Source: an uncultured Bacteroidota bacterium (lineage in GTDB: Bacteria; Bacteroidota; Bacteroidia; Chitinophagales; Chitinophagaceae). From it: a stretch of DNA of 8,112 nucleotides. The position numbers were made by a program, and so were the translations under genes. The notes beneath the pieces are model-generated. The model was not told where the DNA came from and made no database searches. It saw only the letters and a program-made list of their open reading frames with translations. Positions within the stretch are counted from its first letter, which is position 1. The number at the start of each line of letters is the position of its first letter. Shown here piece by piece: positions 1-5,209 of this stretch. Location of the stretch: positions 1 through 8,112 of the forward strand of contig CAIVHI010000063.1 of NCBI GenBank assembly GCA_903905685.1. The letters are read 5' to 3'.

Positions 1-633
1 CCTACCGGCACATCGGGCATTTACAAGGGCACAGCACCCGTTACCAACTATTATGAAAGCGACGGAGTGAATTTCGTATTTGGGCCATATTCCAAACAAG
101 TGGAAAAAATCACGAAAAAGCCGGTAGCGCAATACCATATCAACCCGTCGGCCAATTTCCCGGTAAAATACAAGCATGAGGAAATATCGTTTTTCAAACC
201 GGCGGTAATCAACAGGCCCGAGAAGGATGGTGCATTCATGACGGATGCGATTGCTACAGGCACAAAGCCGGTAGCACAAAAACCCCAACCGGTCAACAGC
301 TCGCAGGGCAGGTTGACGCCGCCCTTCAAGAGTGAGGCTCCGCACAAACCTGCACCAACCGCTTTCCCGGTTGTAAACGAAAAACCGGCGAGCACCAAGG
401 GCAAGGCGGCACCGCAAACACCCGATGGTGTGGACTATGAATGGCAGAACCGCGAGCACGAAAAACAGCCCGACAGTATAGACCACTTCATAGCACCGAA
501 AGTACACCCCGACCATGGGCCGGTACAGATAGCCGACCCGATACCGAGGCCGAAAGACACCAAAAAGCTGCCGGCACAAGGCGTGCAAGGCGGCGACCCC
601 GTGAAACCTGAAGACCAAAGAATCAAGAAATAA
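1..633 (+). CDS. Pro/Lys-rich hypothetical protein, C-terminal part (5' end outside window)
   Basis: The frame is open from base 1 to the TAA at 631-633, giving 210 residues with no convincing start inside the window. The GTG at 67 is in frame, but coding continues upstream of it, so the gene is called as 5'-truncated. I do not recognise the family. Residues 1-80 are mixed in composition and look folded (aromatic stretches such as NYYES and FVFGPY). From about residue 85 the chain is rich in Pro, Lys, Gln and Ala and is probably disordered. The string KPVAQ occurs twice (about residues 40-44 and 89-93). There is no membrane segment, signal or sorting motif in the visible part, and the protein ends in a basic tail (QRIKK). 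It could be the tail of a periplasmic or envelope protein, but that is a guess. It converges on the paaG-like gene with only 12 bp between the stop codons and no clear terminator. Confidence 0.75.
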   Translation, partial: PTGTSGIYKGTAPVTNYYESDGVNFVFGPYSKQVEKITKKPVAQYHINPSANFPVKYKHEEISFFKPAVINRPEKDGAFMTDAIATGTKPVAQKPQPVNSSQGRLTPPFKSEAPHKPAPTAFPVVNEKPASTKGKAAPQTPDGVDYEWQNREHEKQPDSIDHFIAPKVHPDHGPVQIADPIPRPKDTKKLPAQGVQGGDPVKPEDQRIKK

Positions 634-645
634 CCCTTTTCAGGA

Positions 646-1422
646 CTATTTCCCCATGAACACCGGCTTGCGCTTTTCGAGGAAAGCCGCCACGCCCTCG
701 GCAAAGTCGTGGGTGGCGCCTGCTTCCATTTGCAACTGTTTTTCGTAGGTGAGCTGTTGTTCCAAGGTATTGTTCATGGATGCGTTGAGGAGACGCTTGG
801 TGAGGCCGAGGCCCTTGGTCGGCATAGCGGCCAAAGATTCCGCCAACTTACGGTATTCCGATGCGAATGCCGTATCGGGAATGCACTTGTAAATCATCCC
901 CATTGCCACCGCATCTGCCGCCATCACCTTGTCGGCGGTCATCATGAGTGCAGCCGCCCGTTGCATACCTACCAAACGCGGCAGGAAGTAAGTGCCACCA
1001 CTATCGGGTATCAACCCTATCTTACTGAATGCTTGAATAAAGGAGGCACTCTCTGCCGCAATCACGATGTCGCAAGCCAAGGCAATGTTGGCACCGGCCC
1101 CTGCGGCCACACCGTTTACGGCCGCAATGACGGGCTTTTCCAATTGGCGAATCCTGACTATCGCCGCATTGTATTGCTCCCGCACAATCACTTCCAGTTG
1201 TTCGGGCGTGGGTTTCACCGCATCTGCCAAGTCCTGACCCGAGCAAAAGCCCTTACCGGCCCCCGTAATGCACACTGCCCTAACGGCATCATCGTCGCGG
1301 CACACATCCAAATACTTTTGGAATGCCAAGGCCATTTCGCGGTTGTAGCTATTGTACTTTTCGGGACGATTCAGGGTAATGTATCCTACACCGTTTTCAA
1401 TGTTGAACAAGATGGTTTCCAT
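646..1422 (-). CDS. paaG: PaaG-like enoyl-CoA hydratase/isomerase (crotonase superfamily)
   Basis: This is a complete 258-aa cytoplasmic enzyme of the usual crotonase length (about 260). PaaG isomerises the ring-epoxide of phenylacetyl-CoA to the oxepin in aerobic phenylacetate breakdown, and relatives act as enoyl-CoA hydratases or isomerases. Visible signatures are the N-terminal TLNRPEKYNS (16-25), the first oxyanion-hole segment GKGFCSGQDL (56-65), the second, NGVAAGAGA (103-111), and AFSKIGLIPDSGGT (131-144). In the last, Asp140 matches the catalytic Asp of E. coli PaaG. The C-terminus (GLGLTKRLLN, then EGVAAFLEKRKPVFMGK) also follows PaaG closely. The ATG at 1422 is chosen because the family begins here; the frame runs on upstream to 1584 but that part overlaps the TM2 gene. 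No other paa genes are in the window, so the phenylacetate role is inferred from similarity, and a general enoyl-CoA hydratase is the main alternative. Its stop is 52 bp from the TM2 gene's end, but it has its own -7 box. Confidence 0.88.
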   Translation of the reverse strand: METILFNIENGVGYITLNRPEKYNSYNREMALAFQKYLDVCRDDDAVRAVCITGAGKGFCSGQDLADAVKPTPEQLEVIVREQYNAAIVRIRQLEKPVIAAVNGVAAGAGANIALACDIVIAAESASFIQAFSKIGLIPDSGGTYFLPRLVGMQRAAALMMTADKVMAADAVAMGMIYKCIPDTAFASEYRKLAESLAAMPTKGLGLTKRLLNASMNNTLEQQLTYEKQLQMEAGATHDFAEGVAAFLEKRKPVFMGK

Positions 1423-1426
1423 AAAG

Positions 1427-1434
1427 CAAATGTA
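1427..1434 (-). promoter_or_regulatory. Bacteroidota -7 box (TACATTTG) for the paaG-like gene
   Basis: On the minus strand the sequence reads TACATTTG, an exact match to TAnnTTTG. It ends only 4 nt before the ATG at 1422, so transcription would begin at or next to the start codon, giving a leaderless or nearly leaderless mRNA. No TTTG/TTG -33 element sits at the usual 19-21 nt spacing. Confidence 0.45.
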
Positions 1435-1474
1435 AGATTTTATTGCCCCCGAGATATCCTCGGTCCATTCCGCT

Positions 1475-1972
1475 TCAAAGCCAATCGCCCCATTTTGGGT
1501 GGAGGTCGTTGAGGATGATGCGGACCGCATCTGCGGTCTCCCAGTATACACAGCACAAAAACGCGGCATAAACGGGCACTGCAACCAGCATAAACAGGCC
1601 GCTTTGCAGTGCAGCGGCCATGATGAACGCCACTATCGCCAACACAGTTGCTGCACATTGCAGAACACCCTGCATATTGTACTCCATGTAAAAGCGCCCC
1701 AGCCCGAAAAGGCCGCCAAAGCAGGGCACACTCAATAACGCCGCCCTGGTCCTATCGGTCTTGTATTCAAACTTATGGTAGTGTTCATCGTGGCTGCTCA
1801 AGAAATTCCTAATCTTGGTTTTAATGTGGTGCCAACCGCTTTCCCCATCGGGAGCAGTGCCGTAATTGTTGCCTTCCGTAGGTGCATGAATAGGGAAGGC
1901 TGCCCTGCATTGCACGCAGCACCCGACCGTCAAAAAGAGGACCACAAAAAACACAACAACCACTCTTTGCAT
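1475..1972 (-). CDS. TM2 domain-containing protein with N-terminal signal sequence
   Basis: A 165-aa protein of unknown specific function. Residues 4-20 form a very hydrophobic segment after MQR, followed by CRAAF, so a signal peptide ending near residue 24-25 is likely; the TVGC at 15-18 is a poor lipobox. Residues 26-70 are polar and His-rich (GWHHI, HDEHYHKF). The TM2 domain follows: TDRTRAALLSVPCFGG, the hallmark GLFGLGRFYMEYNMQG (87-102), two hydrophobic helices (about 103-121 and 125-143) and a polar tail with WETADAVRIILND. The G-x-F-G-x-x-RFY signature is what identifies the family. The ATG at 1972 is preferred over an in-frame upstream start at 2029 because the shorter form begins directly with the signal sequence and lies just downstream of a TAnnTTTG box. 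It sits between two unrelated minus-strand genes and is probably transcribed alone. Confidence 0.8.
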   Translation of the reverse strand: MQRVVVVFFVVLFLTVGCCVQCRAAFPIHAPTEGNNYGTAPDGESGWHHIKTKIRNFLSSHDEHYHKFEYKTDRTRAALLSVPCFGGLFGLGRFYMEYNMQGVLQCAATVLAIVAFIMAAALQSGLFMLVAVPVYAAFLCCVYWETADAVRIILNDLHPKWGDWL

Positions 1973-1992
1973 CAATCCATTAGGTTTTTTTG

Positions 1993-2000
1993 CAAATTTA
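1993..2000 (-). promoter_or_regulatory. Bacteroidota -7 box (TAAATTTG) for the TM2 gene
   Basis: The minus strand reads TAAATTTG, an exact TAnnTTTG match, 20 nt upstream of the ATG at 1972. This implies a short leader of roughly 15 nt. A TTTTTG lies upstream but only 12 nt away, shorter than a normal -33 spacing. The box lies downstream of the in-frame start at 2029 and so argues against using that start. Confidence 0.5.
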
Positions 2001-2080
2001 CAGAATTGGCAGCAAAAATCAGGCCGCATCGTTTACGCCCGCTCCATCCCGCTGCCACATGGGTCAAGGCATGGACCACT

Positions 2081-2815
2081 TCACTTGTTCATGAACGGGA
2101 ACATTGCCGCTCCCTTCTCGCGCAGGTGCTTAGACTGCCCAATAGGCGCTTCCAACTCATCGCCGGCTATAGCCTCCATAGCCTCAGCAAGAAATTCCGC
2201 TACCGGAATACCGCCATGGCTCTCCTTTTTGTCTGTCCTACGCTGGTACCCCAACTCGGTATCTGTTGACGGAGGGGCAATCTCGAACACCTTGACGCCG
2301 GTATTCCGCAATTGATACCTCCACGACATGGTTAACGAATGGAGGGCAGCCTTCGTGGCACAGTACACGGGCATGAACGCAATAGGCACGAATGCCAGAC
2401 CTGAAGATATATTGATAAGGGCGGCGTGCGCACGCCCGGCCAAATGAGGCACCAACAGGGAGCCTAAATGTATAGGTGCAGTAAGGTTGGTCTCGATTTC
2501 AGACATGACTGCCGCCAAGTCAACAGGCTTCGTGAGGTCGGTTACCAATTGGATTCCCGCGTTGTTGATGACGACGTTCAATTCGGGATATGTCGAGATG
2601 ACCCGTGCTGCCAAATCGACCCGCTGGGCGGCATCGGCAATGTCGCAAACCTCGGTTGCCATTCCCGGAAATTCGCGCTTCATGGCATCCAAGCGGTCGC
2701 ATCGGCGGCCTACTGCAATTACGCGGTTGCCGCGGTTGTGAAATTCGGCTGCAAATGCATAGCCGATGCCTGATGTGGCCCCCGTTATCAAAATCGTATT
2801 TCCCGTAGTATTCAT
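2081..2815 (-). CDS. SDR family oxidoreductase, DltE-like
   Basis: A 244-aa NAD(P)-dependent short-chain dehydrogenase/reductase of classical length, predicted cytoplasmic; its substrate is unknown. Visible parts in order are the Rossmann cofactor motif TGATSGIG (11-18), an Arg pair after beta-2 (VGRRCD, 35-40) that would suit NADP, the CDIAD segment (57-61), NNAG (84-87), catalytic Asn110, Ser138 in NISSGL, and the YCATK motif with Tyr151 and Lys155. The stretches PVYCATKAALHS and EIAPPSTDTEL resemble the DltE subgroup found in Bacillus dlt operons, but there is no dlt gene here and the function is not implied. The ATG at 2815 is chosen because it lies just before the first beta strand. ATG 2824 is equally possible, while ATG 2854 lies upstream of the likely promoter. 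It is followed at 109 bp by the TM2 gene and diverges from the NHL gene at 3250. Confidence 0.88.
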   Translation of the reverse strand: MNTTGNTILITGATSGIGYAFAAEFHNRGNRVIAVGRRCDRLDAMKREFPGMATEVCDIADAAQRVDLAARVISTYPELNVVINNAGIQLVTDLTKPVDLAAVMSEIETNLTAPIHLGSLLVPHLAGRAHAALINISSGLAFVPIAFMPVYCATKAALHSLTMSWRYQLRNTGVKVFEIAPPSTDTELGYQRRTDKKESHGGIPVAEFLAEAMEAIAGDELEAPIGQSKHLREKGAAMFPFMNK

Positions 2816-2839
2816 AGTTGGCATGGTTAAGGCAGCATG

Positions 2840-2847
2840 CAAAGGTA
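2840..2847 (-). promoter_or_regulatory. Bacteroidota -7 box (TACCTTTG) for the SDR gene
   Basis: The minus strand reads TACCTTTG, an exact TAnnTTTG match, 15 nt upstream of ATG 2824 and 24 nt upstream of ATG 2815. A transcript starting just after it could not include the in-frame ATG at 2854, so it helps decide the start. No convincing -33 element is seen. Confidence 0.5.
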
Positions 2848-3028
2848 ATGACATTGAAACGAGCTTGGCCGCATGGGATTATGGCCGAACCTGGATGGTA
2901 ATGGGCACCGTTTTGCAGGTGCACGACACGCTTCTAGATACACCTGTCGAATAAAACCCTGGGGAACCCGGGTAAGCGGGCCATCCAAACGTGAAAATGA
3001 GTGCCGCACTTGCCCAATCGCCATCGAA

Positions 3029-3043
3029 TCGATTATGAATCGA
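3029..3043. repeat. 15-bp palindrome, possible operator
   Basis: TCGATT and AATCGA flank a 3-nt centre (ATG) as perfect 6-bp arms. The word ATCG recurs four times between 3018 and 3042. The site lies about 95 bp upstream of the -7 box of the NHL gene, where an activator or repressor site would be possible. It could also be chance in a region of this length. Confidence 0.3.
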
Positions 3044-3136
3044 CAATTAATGTATTGCTACCGTTTTTAAGGTTTTCGAAAAAATGCATGGATGGCATTG
3101 CCATACAAACCGCAACCAAAATAAATAATATAAAAC

Positions 3137-3144
3137 TATATTTG
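3137..3144 (+). promoter_or_regulatory. Bacteroidota -7 box (TATATTTG) for the 569-aa NHL gene
   Basis: TATATTTG matches TAnnTTTG exactly and lies in the AT-rich region 106 bp before the ATG at 3250. It predicts a leader of about 100 nt, much longer than the leaders of the neighbouring genes. No TTTG/TTG is present at the usual -33 distance. Confidence 0.45.
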
Positions 3145-3170
3145 TAAACACGTGAAAAAAAGTTTTTCCT

Positions 3171-3199
3171 TTTCATAAATACTTCCCAACTTTATGAAA
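3171..3199 (+). repeat. 9-bp inverted repeat (leader hairpin)
   Basis: TTTCATAAA (3171-3179) and TTTATGAAA (3191-3199) are perfect inverted copies around an 11-nt spacer. In the predicted leader RNA they would form a hairpin whose 3' arm contains the ATG (3194) of a 12-codon frame. It is AT-rich, so it would be only moderately stable. Confidence 0.4.
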
Positions 3200-3232
3200 C
3201 TTACCCTACCCGCTATTTCTATTTTTTTCTAA
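3194..3232 (+). CDS. Possible 12-codon leader peptide (uORF) MKLTLPAISIFF
   Basis: ATG at 3194 opens a 12-codon frame ending at TAA 3230-3232, 17 nt before the ATG of the NHL gene. Its product MKLTLPAISIFF resembles the first residues of that gene's signal peptide (MKKITLAISAI). It might be a translated leader peptide, a remnant of a duplicated gene start, or chance. The ATG lies inside a hairpin arm. There is no Shine-Dalgarno sequence, but none is seen for the neighbouring genes either. Confidence 0.2.
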   Translation: MKLTLPAISIFF

Positions 3233-3249
3233 CTCCAAAATGCATTTTT

Positions 3250-4959
3250 ATGAAAAAAATTACACTTGCAATCAGCGCAATCGGGCTGATGTTCTGTACC
3301 TCCATCGGCTCTGCAAATGCGCAGCGGATGGCCGTGACCTTGGCGGGTAGTACCACCATAGGCTTCAATGGCGAAAACGTAGCTTCGCGTTGGGCACAAC
3401 TCGCCGGCCCCAAAGACGTTTGCGTTGACCCCGCAGGCAATGTCTACTTTATAGACCGCGGCAATGCACGTATCCGTATGATCTCCGCCTTGCGTGGCAC
3501 CATCTCCACTTATGCGGGCGGCGGCACGTCCACAGCATCGGGCATAGCGGCAACAACGGCACAAATAGACCCCAACTACATGACGATGGACCCCATGGGG
3601 AACATCTTTTTCACCAACGGCTACCGCGTGAGCCGCATTGATGCCGCCACCGGCATCATCACCCATGTTGCGGGCACCGGTTCTGCAGGCTATACCGGCG
3701 ACGGCGCAGCCGCATCTGCAGCCACCCTCAACGCTCCACAAGGCATTTGTATAGATGCATCGGGCAATCTGTATGTGGCCGACCGCATGAACAATGCCAT
3801 TCGCGAAATTGCCGCAGGCACGGGCATCATCTCCACATTTGCAGGAACAGGCACTTCGGGCTACACCGGTAATGGCGGGGCTGCAACGGCCGCCATGCTG
3901 AACGAACCCGCCACCATTGCAGTTGACGCCGGTGGCAACGTCTATTTCTCCGACCAAGAACCCGACTATCCCACGGGCTTCGATTATTCGGTGATTCGCG
4001 TGGTTAATGGCTCTACGGGCATCATCTCCACAATAGCCGGCAATACAGGCAGTAGCGCGGCGGCTGTTTATGGCGTGCCCGATACGGCTACCTTGCTGGG
4101 CACTATTACGGGCCTTACTGTTGACGGATACGGACAAGTATATTGCTGCGAAATGAGCTGCTCTTGCCGCGAGTTGAACATCACCAACGACTCTTCTTCG
4201 CTCGTGGGTGGCAACTTCTACGCCCAAAGCTTTACCGATTACATCAACTCCTATTCTGCCGACATGTACATCCCCTACGGCGTAGCGATAGATGCCATGG
4301 GCTCGGTCTATATAGCCGACAGCGGCAACAACCGCGTACGGAAGCTGGTGCAAATCACCCACACTCCCACCTTCCTTACCGGTGAAGGCCAATCCATCGA
4401 AATCTGCGGTACTACAGGCTTCAACCTCGACACCACCCTCGCCATTACCGATTTGGACTCTGCCCAAACCGAAACTTGGTCTATCGTGAGTGCACCCGCA
4501 GGCGGTACACTGTCGGGCCTACCCTACAGCACCCCCAATACGGGTATCTCGCACCCCACGTTCCCCGCATCTGCATTATACACACCTTCACCCGCCTTCA
4601 CCGGTGCCGACTCTTTCCAAGTCAAGGTAAGCGACGGTACCAACTCCGATGTGGTGACCGTATATGTAGGCATGACCCCCGGCTGCCCAATGGCTGTAAA
4701 GTCACTTGCCAACACGGCCAAGGGCTTGGACATCTATCCTAACCCCGCCGCCAATACCCTGAACGTCAACTTGAATTCAGGCACGGCCAATGCGGTACAA
4801 TTCACCATCTCCGATGTCACCAACCGTATATTGGCAACCACCACCCTCACCGGTAGTGCAGGCCACATCAGCGGCACTATAAATATCGCATCTTATCCCG
4901 CAGGCGTATACTTCCTGACGGCTCAAGGCGGCGAGACCGTGAAGTTTGTAAAGGAGTAA
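3250..4959 (+). CDS. Secreted NHL-repeat (six-bladed beta-propeller) protein with T9SS sorting domain
   Basis: A complete 569-aa secreted protein. Residues 1-24 are a clear signal peptide (MKK, hydrophobic core, SANA before Gln25). Residues 29-370 hold six NHL-type units beginning at about 29, 86, 138, 195, 260 and 314. They follow the pattern AGTG..GYTGDG..A...L..P.GI.ID..GNLYVAD..N..IR, and six units make one propeller. Units 3, 4 and 6 are the best preserved. Unit 5 has the strand replaced by a Cys-rich patch (YCCEMSCSC, 298-306). Residues 371-474 look like a cadherin/Ig-like domain (TETWSIVSAPAGGTLSG, then YTPSPAFTGADSFQVKVSDG). Residues 493-569 are a type A T9SS C-terminal sorting domain (IYPNP 495-499, final GVYFLTAQGGETVKFVKE). 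It should pass the inner membrane by Sec and the outer membrane by T9SS and end up surface-attached or released. The ligand or activity is unknown. ATG 3250 starts directly with the signal peptide. Confidence 0.92.
   Translation: MKKITLAISAIGLMFCTSIGSANAQRMAVTLAGSTTIGFNGENVASRWAQLAGPKDVCVDPAGNVYFIDRGNARIRMISALRGTISTYAGGGTSTASGIAATTAQIDPNYMTMDPMGNIFFTNGYRVSRIDAATGIITHVAGTGSAGYTGDGAAASAATLNAPQGICIDASGNLYVADRMNNAIREIAAGTGIISTFAGTGTSGYTGNGGAATAAMLNEPATIAVDAGGNVYFSDQEPDYPTGFDYSVIRVVNGSTGIISTIAGNTGSSAAAVYGVPDTATLLGTITGLTVDGYGQVYCCEMSCSCRELNITNDSSSLVGGNFYAQSFTDYINSYSADMYIPYGVAIDAMGSVYIADSGNNRVRKLVQITHTPTFLTGEGQSIEICGTTGFNLDTTLAITDLDSAQTETWSIVSAPAGGTLSGLPYSTPNTGISHPTFPASALYTPSPAFTGADSFQVKVSDGTNSDVVTVYVGMTPGCPMAVKSLANTAKGLDIYPNPAANTLNVNLNSGTANAVQFTISDVTNRILATTTLTGSAGHISGTINIASYPAGVYFLTAQGGETVKFVKE
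3334..4359 (+). repeat. Six NHL-type repeat units (one predicted propeller)
   Basis: The six units of 52-65 residues are visible in the protein but strongly diverged in the DNA. Unit 4 carries an insertion before its last strand (EPDYPTGFDY). Unit 5 has lost the canonical IAD..N.RIRK strand. Confidence 0.75.
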
Positions 4960-4982
4960 TTTCGCAATCCCATTTTCATGCA

Positions 4983-5015
4983 GAATGCCCCCGATTTGGG
5001 GGCATTCCTGTTTTT
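4983..5015 (+). terminator. Intrinsic terminator of the 569-aa NHL gene
   Basis: A perfect 10-bp stem (GAATGCCCCC at 4983-4992 with GGGGGCATTC at 4998-5007) has a 5-nt loop and is followed by CTG and five T. It begins 24 nt after the stop codon. Read on the minus strand, the hairpin is followed by TGCATGAAAATGG, which has no T-tract, so it should act mainly on plus-strand transcription. Confidence 0.9.
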
Positions 5016-5209
5016 GGGGGGAAGGCAGAAAATCCCGATTCCGGGGCTTGTAACGTATCGGCATGGATTGGCTTGACAACTCTGCTCTTCTTGAAAGCAT
5101 CGGATTACACCCAAACCAAACACATTACCACCAATTGGAGCATTACGGTAAATAGGGGCTTATCGGTAACCTTCACGGCTTTCCGATATTCATGACGTCG
5201 CTAATGAAC

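Larger units (their letters stand above)
2816..3249. other. Divergent intergenic region between the SDR and NHL genes
   Basis: This 434-bp stretch has no convincing full-length gene. Short frames of about 65 codons on both strands (2827-3070) show no family resemblance and overlap the SDR promoter. The left part is of mixed composition and the right part (from about 3115) is strongly AT-rich. It contains the SDR -7 box (2840-2847), a 15-bp palindrome (3029-3043), a -7 box for the NHL gene (3137-3144), a leader hairpin (3171-3199) and a 12-codon reading frame (3194-3232). About 280 bp between the SDR box and the AT-rich part remain unexplained. Confidence 0.7.

Noticed and set aside
627..652. 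Inverted repeat GAAATA...TATTTC between the first two genes as a bidirectional terminator
   Set aside because: Only 6 bp, almost all A/T, with a 14-nt loop and no T-tract; too weak to call.
1449..1463. Hairpin CCGAG-ATATC-CTCGG between the TM2 and paaG-like genes
   Set aside because: A 5-bp stem inside the end of the spacer with no T-tract after it on the minus strand; not a credible terminator.
709..1512. A 267-codon open frame antisense to the paaG-like gene
   Set aside because: The opposite strand encodes a full crotonase with all motifs; this frame shows no recognisable protein.
1423..1584. N-terminal extension of the paaG-like frame by 54 residues
   Set aside because: The extra residues overlap the TM2 gene, have no homology to crotonases, and lie upstream of the likely promoter.
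2827..3070. Small frames of about 65 codons in the divergent intergenic region
   Set aside because: No family resemblance or convincing start context; they overlap on both strands and across the SDR promoter.
3229..4467. A 412-codon open frame antisense to the 569-aa NHL gene
   Set aside because: It has low-complexity Gly/Ala/His/Cys-rich composition, no family resemblance, and lies wholly opposite a clear gene; it is an artefact of the repeat codon pattern.
5161..5188. TATCGG...CCGATA as terminator of the large NHL gene
   Set aside because: A 6-bp stem with a 16-nt loop and no T-run on the minus strand.
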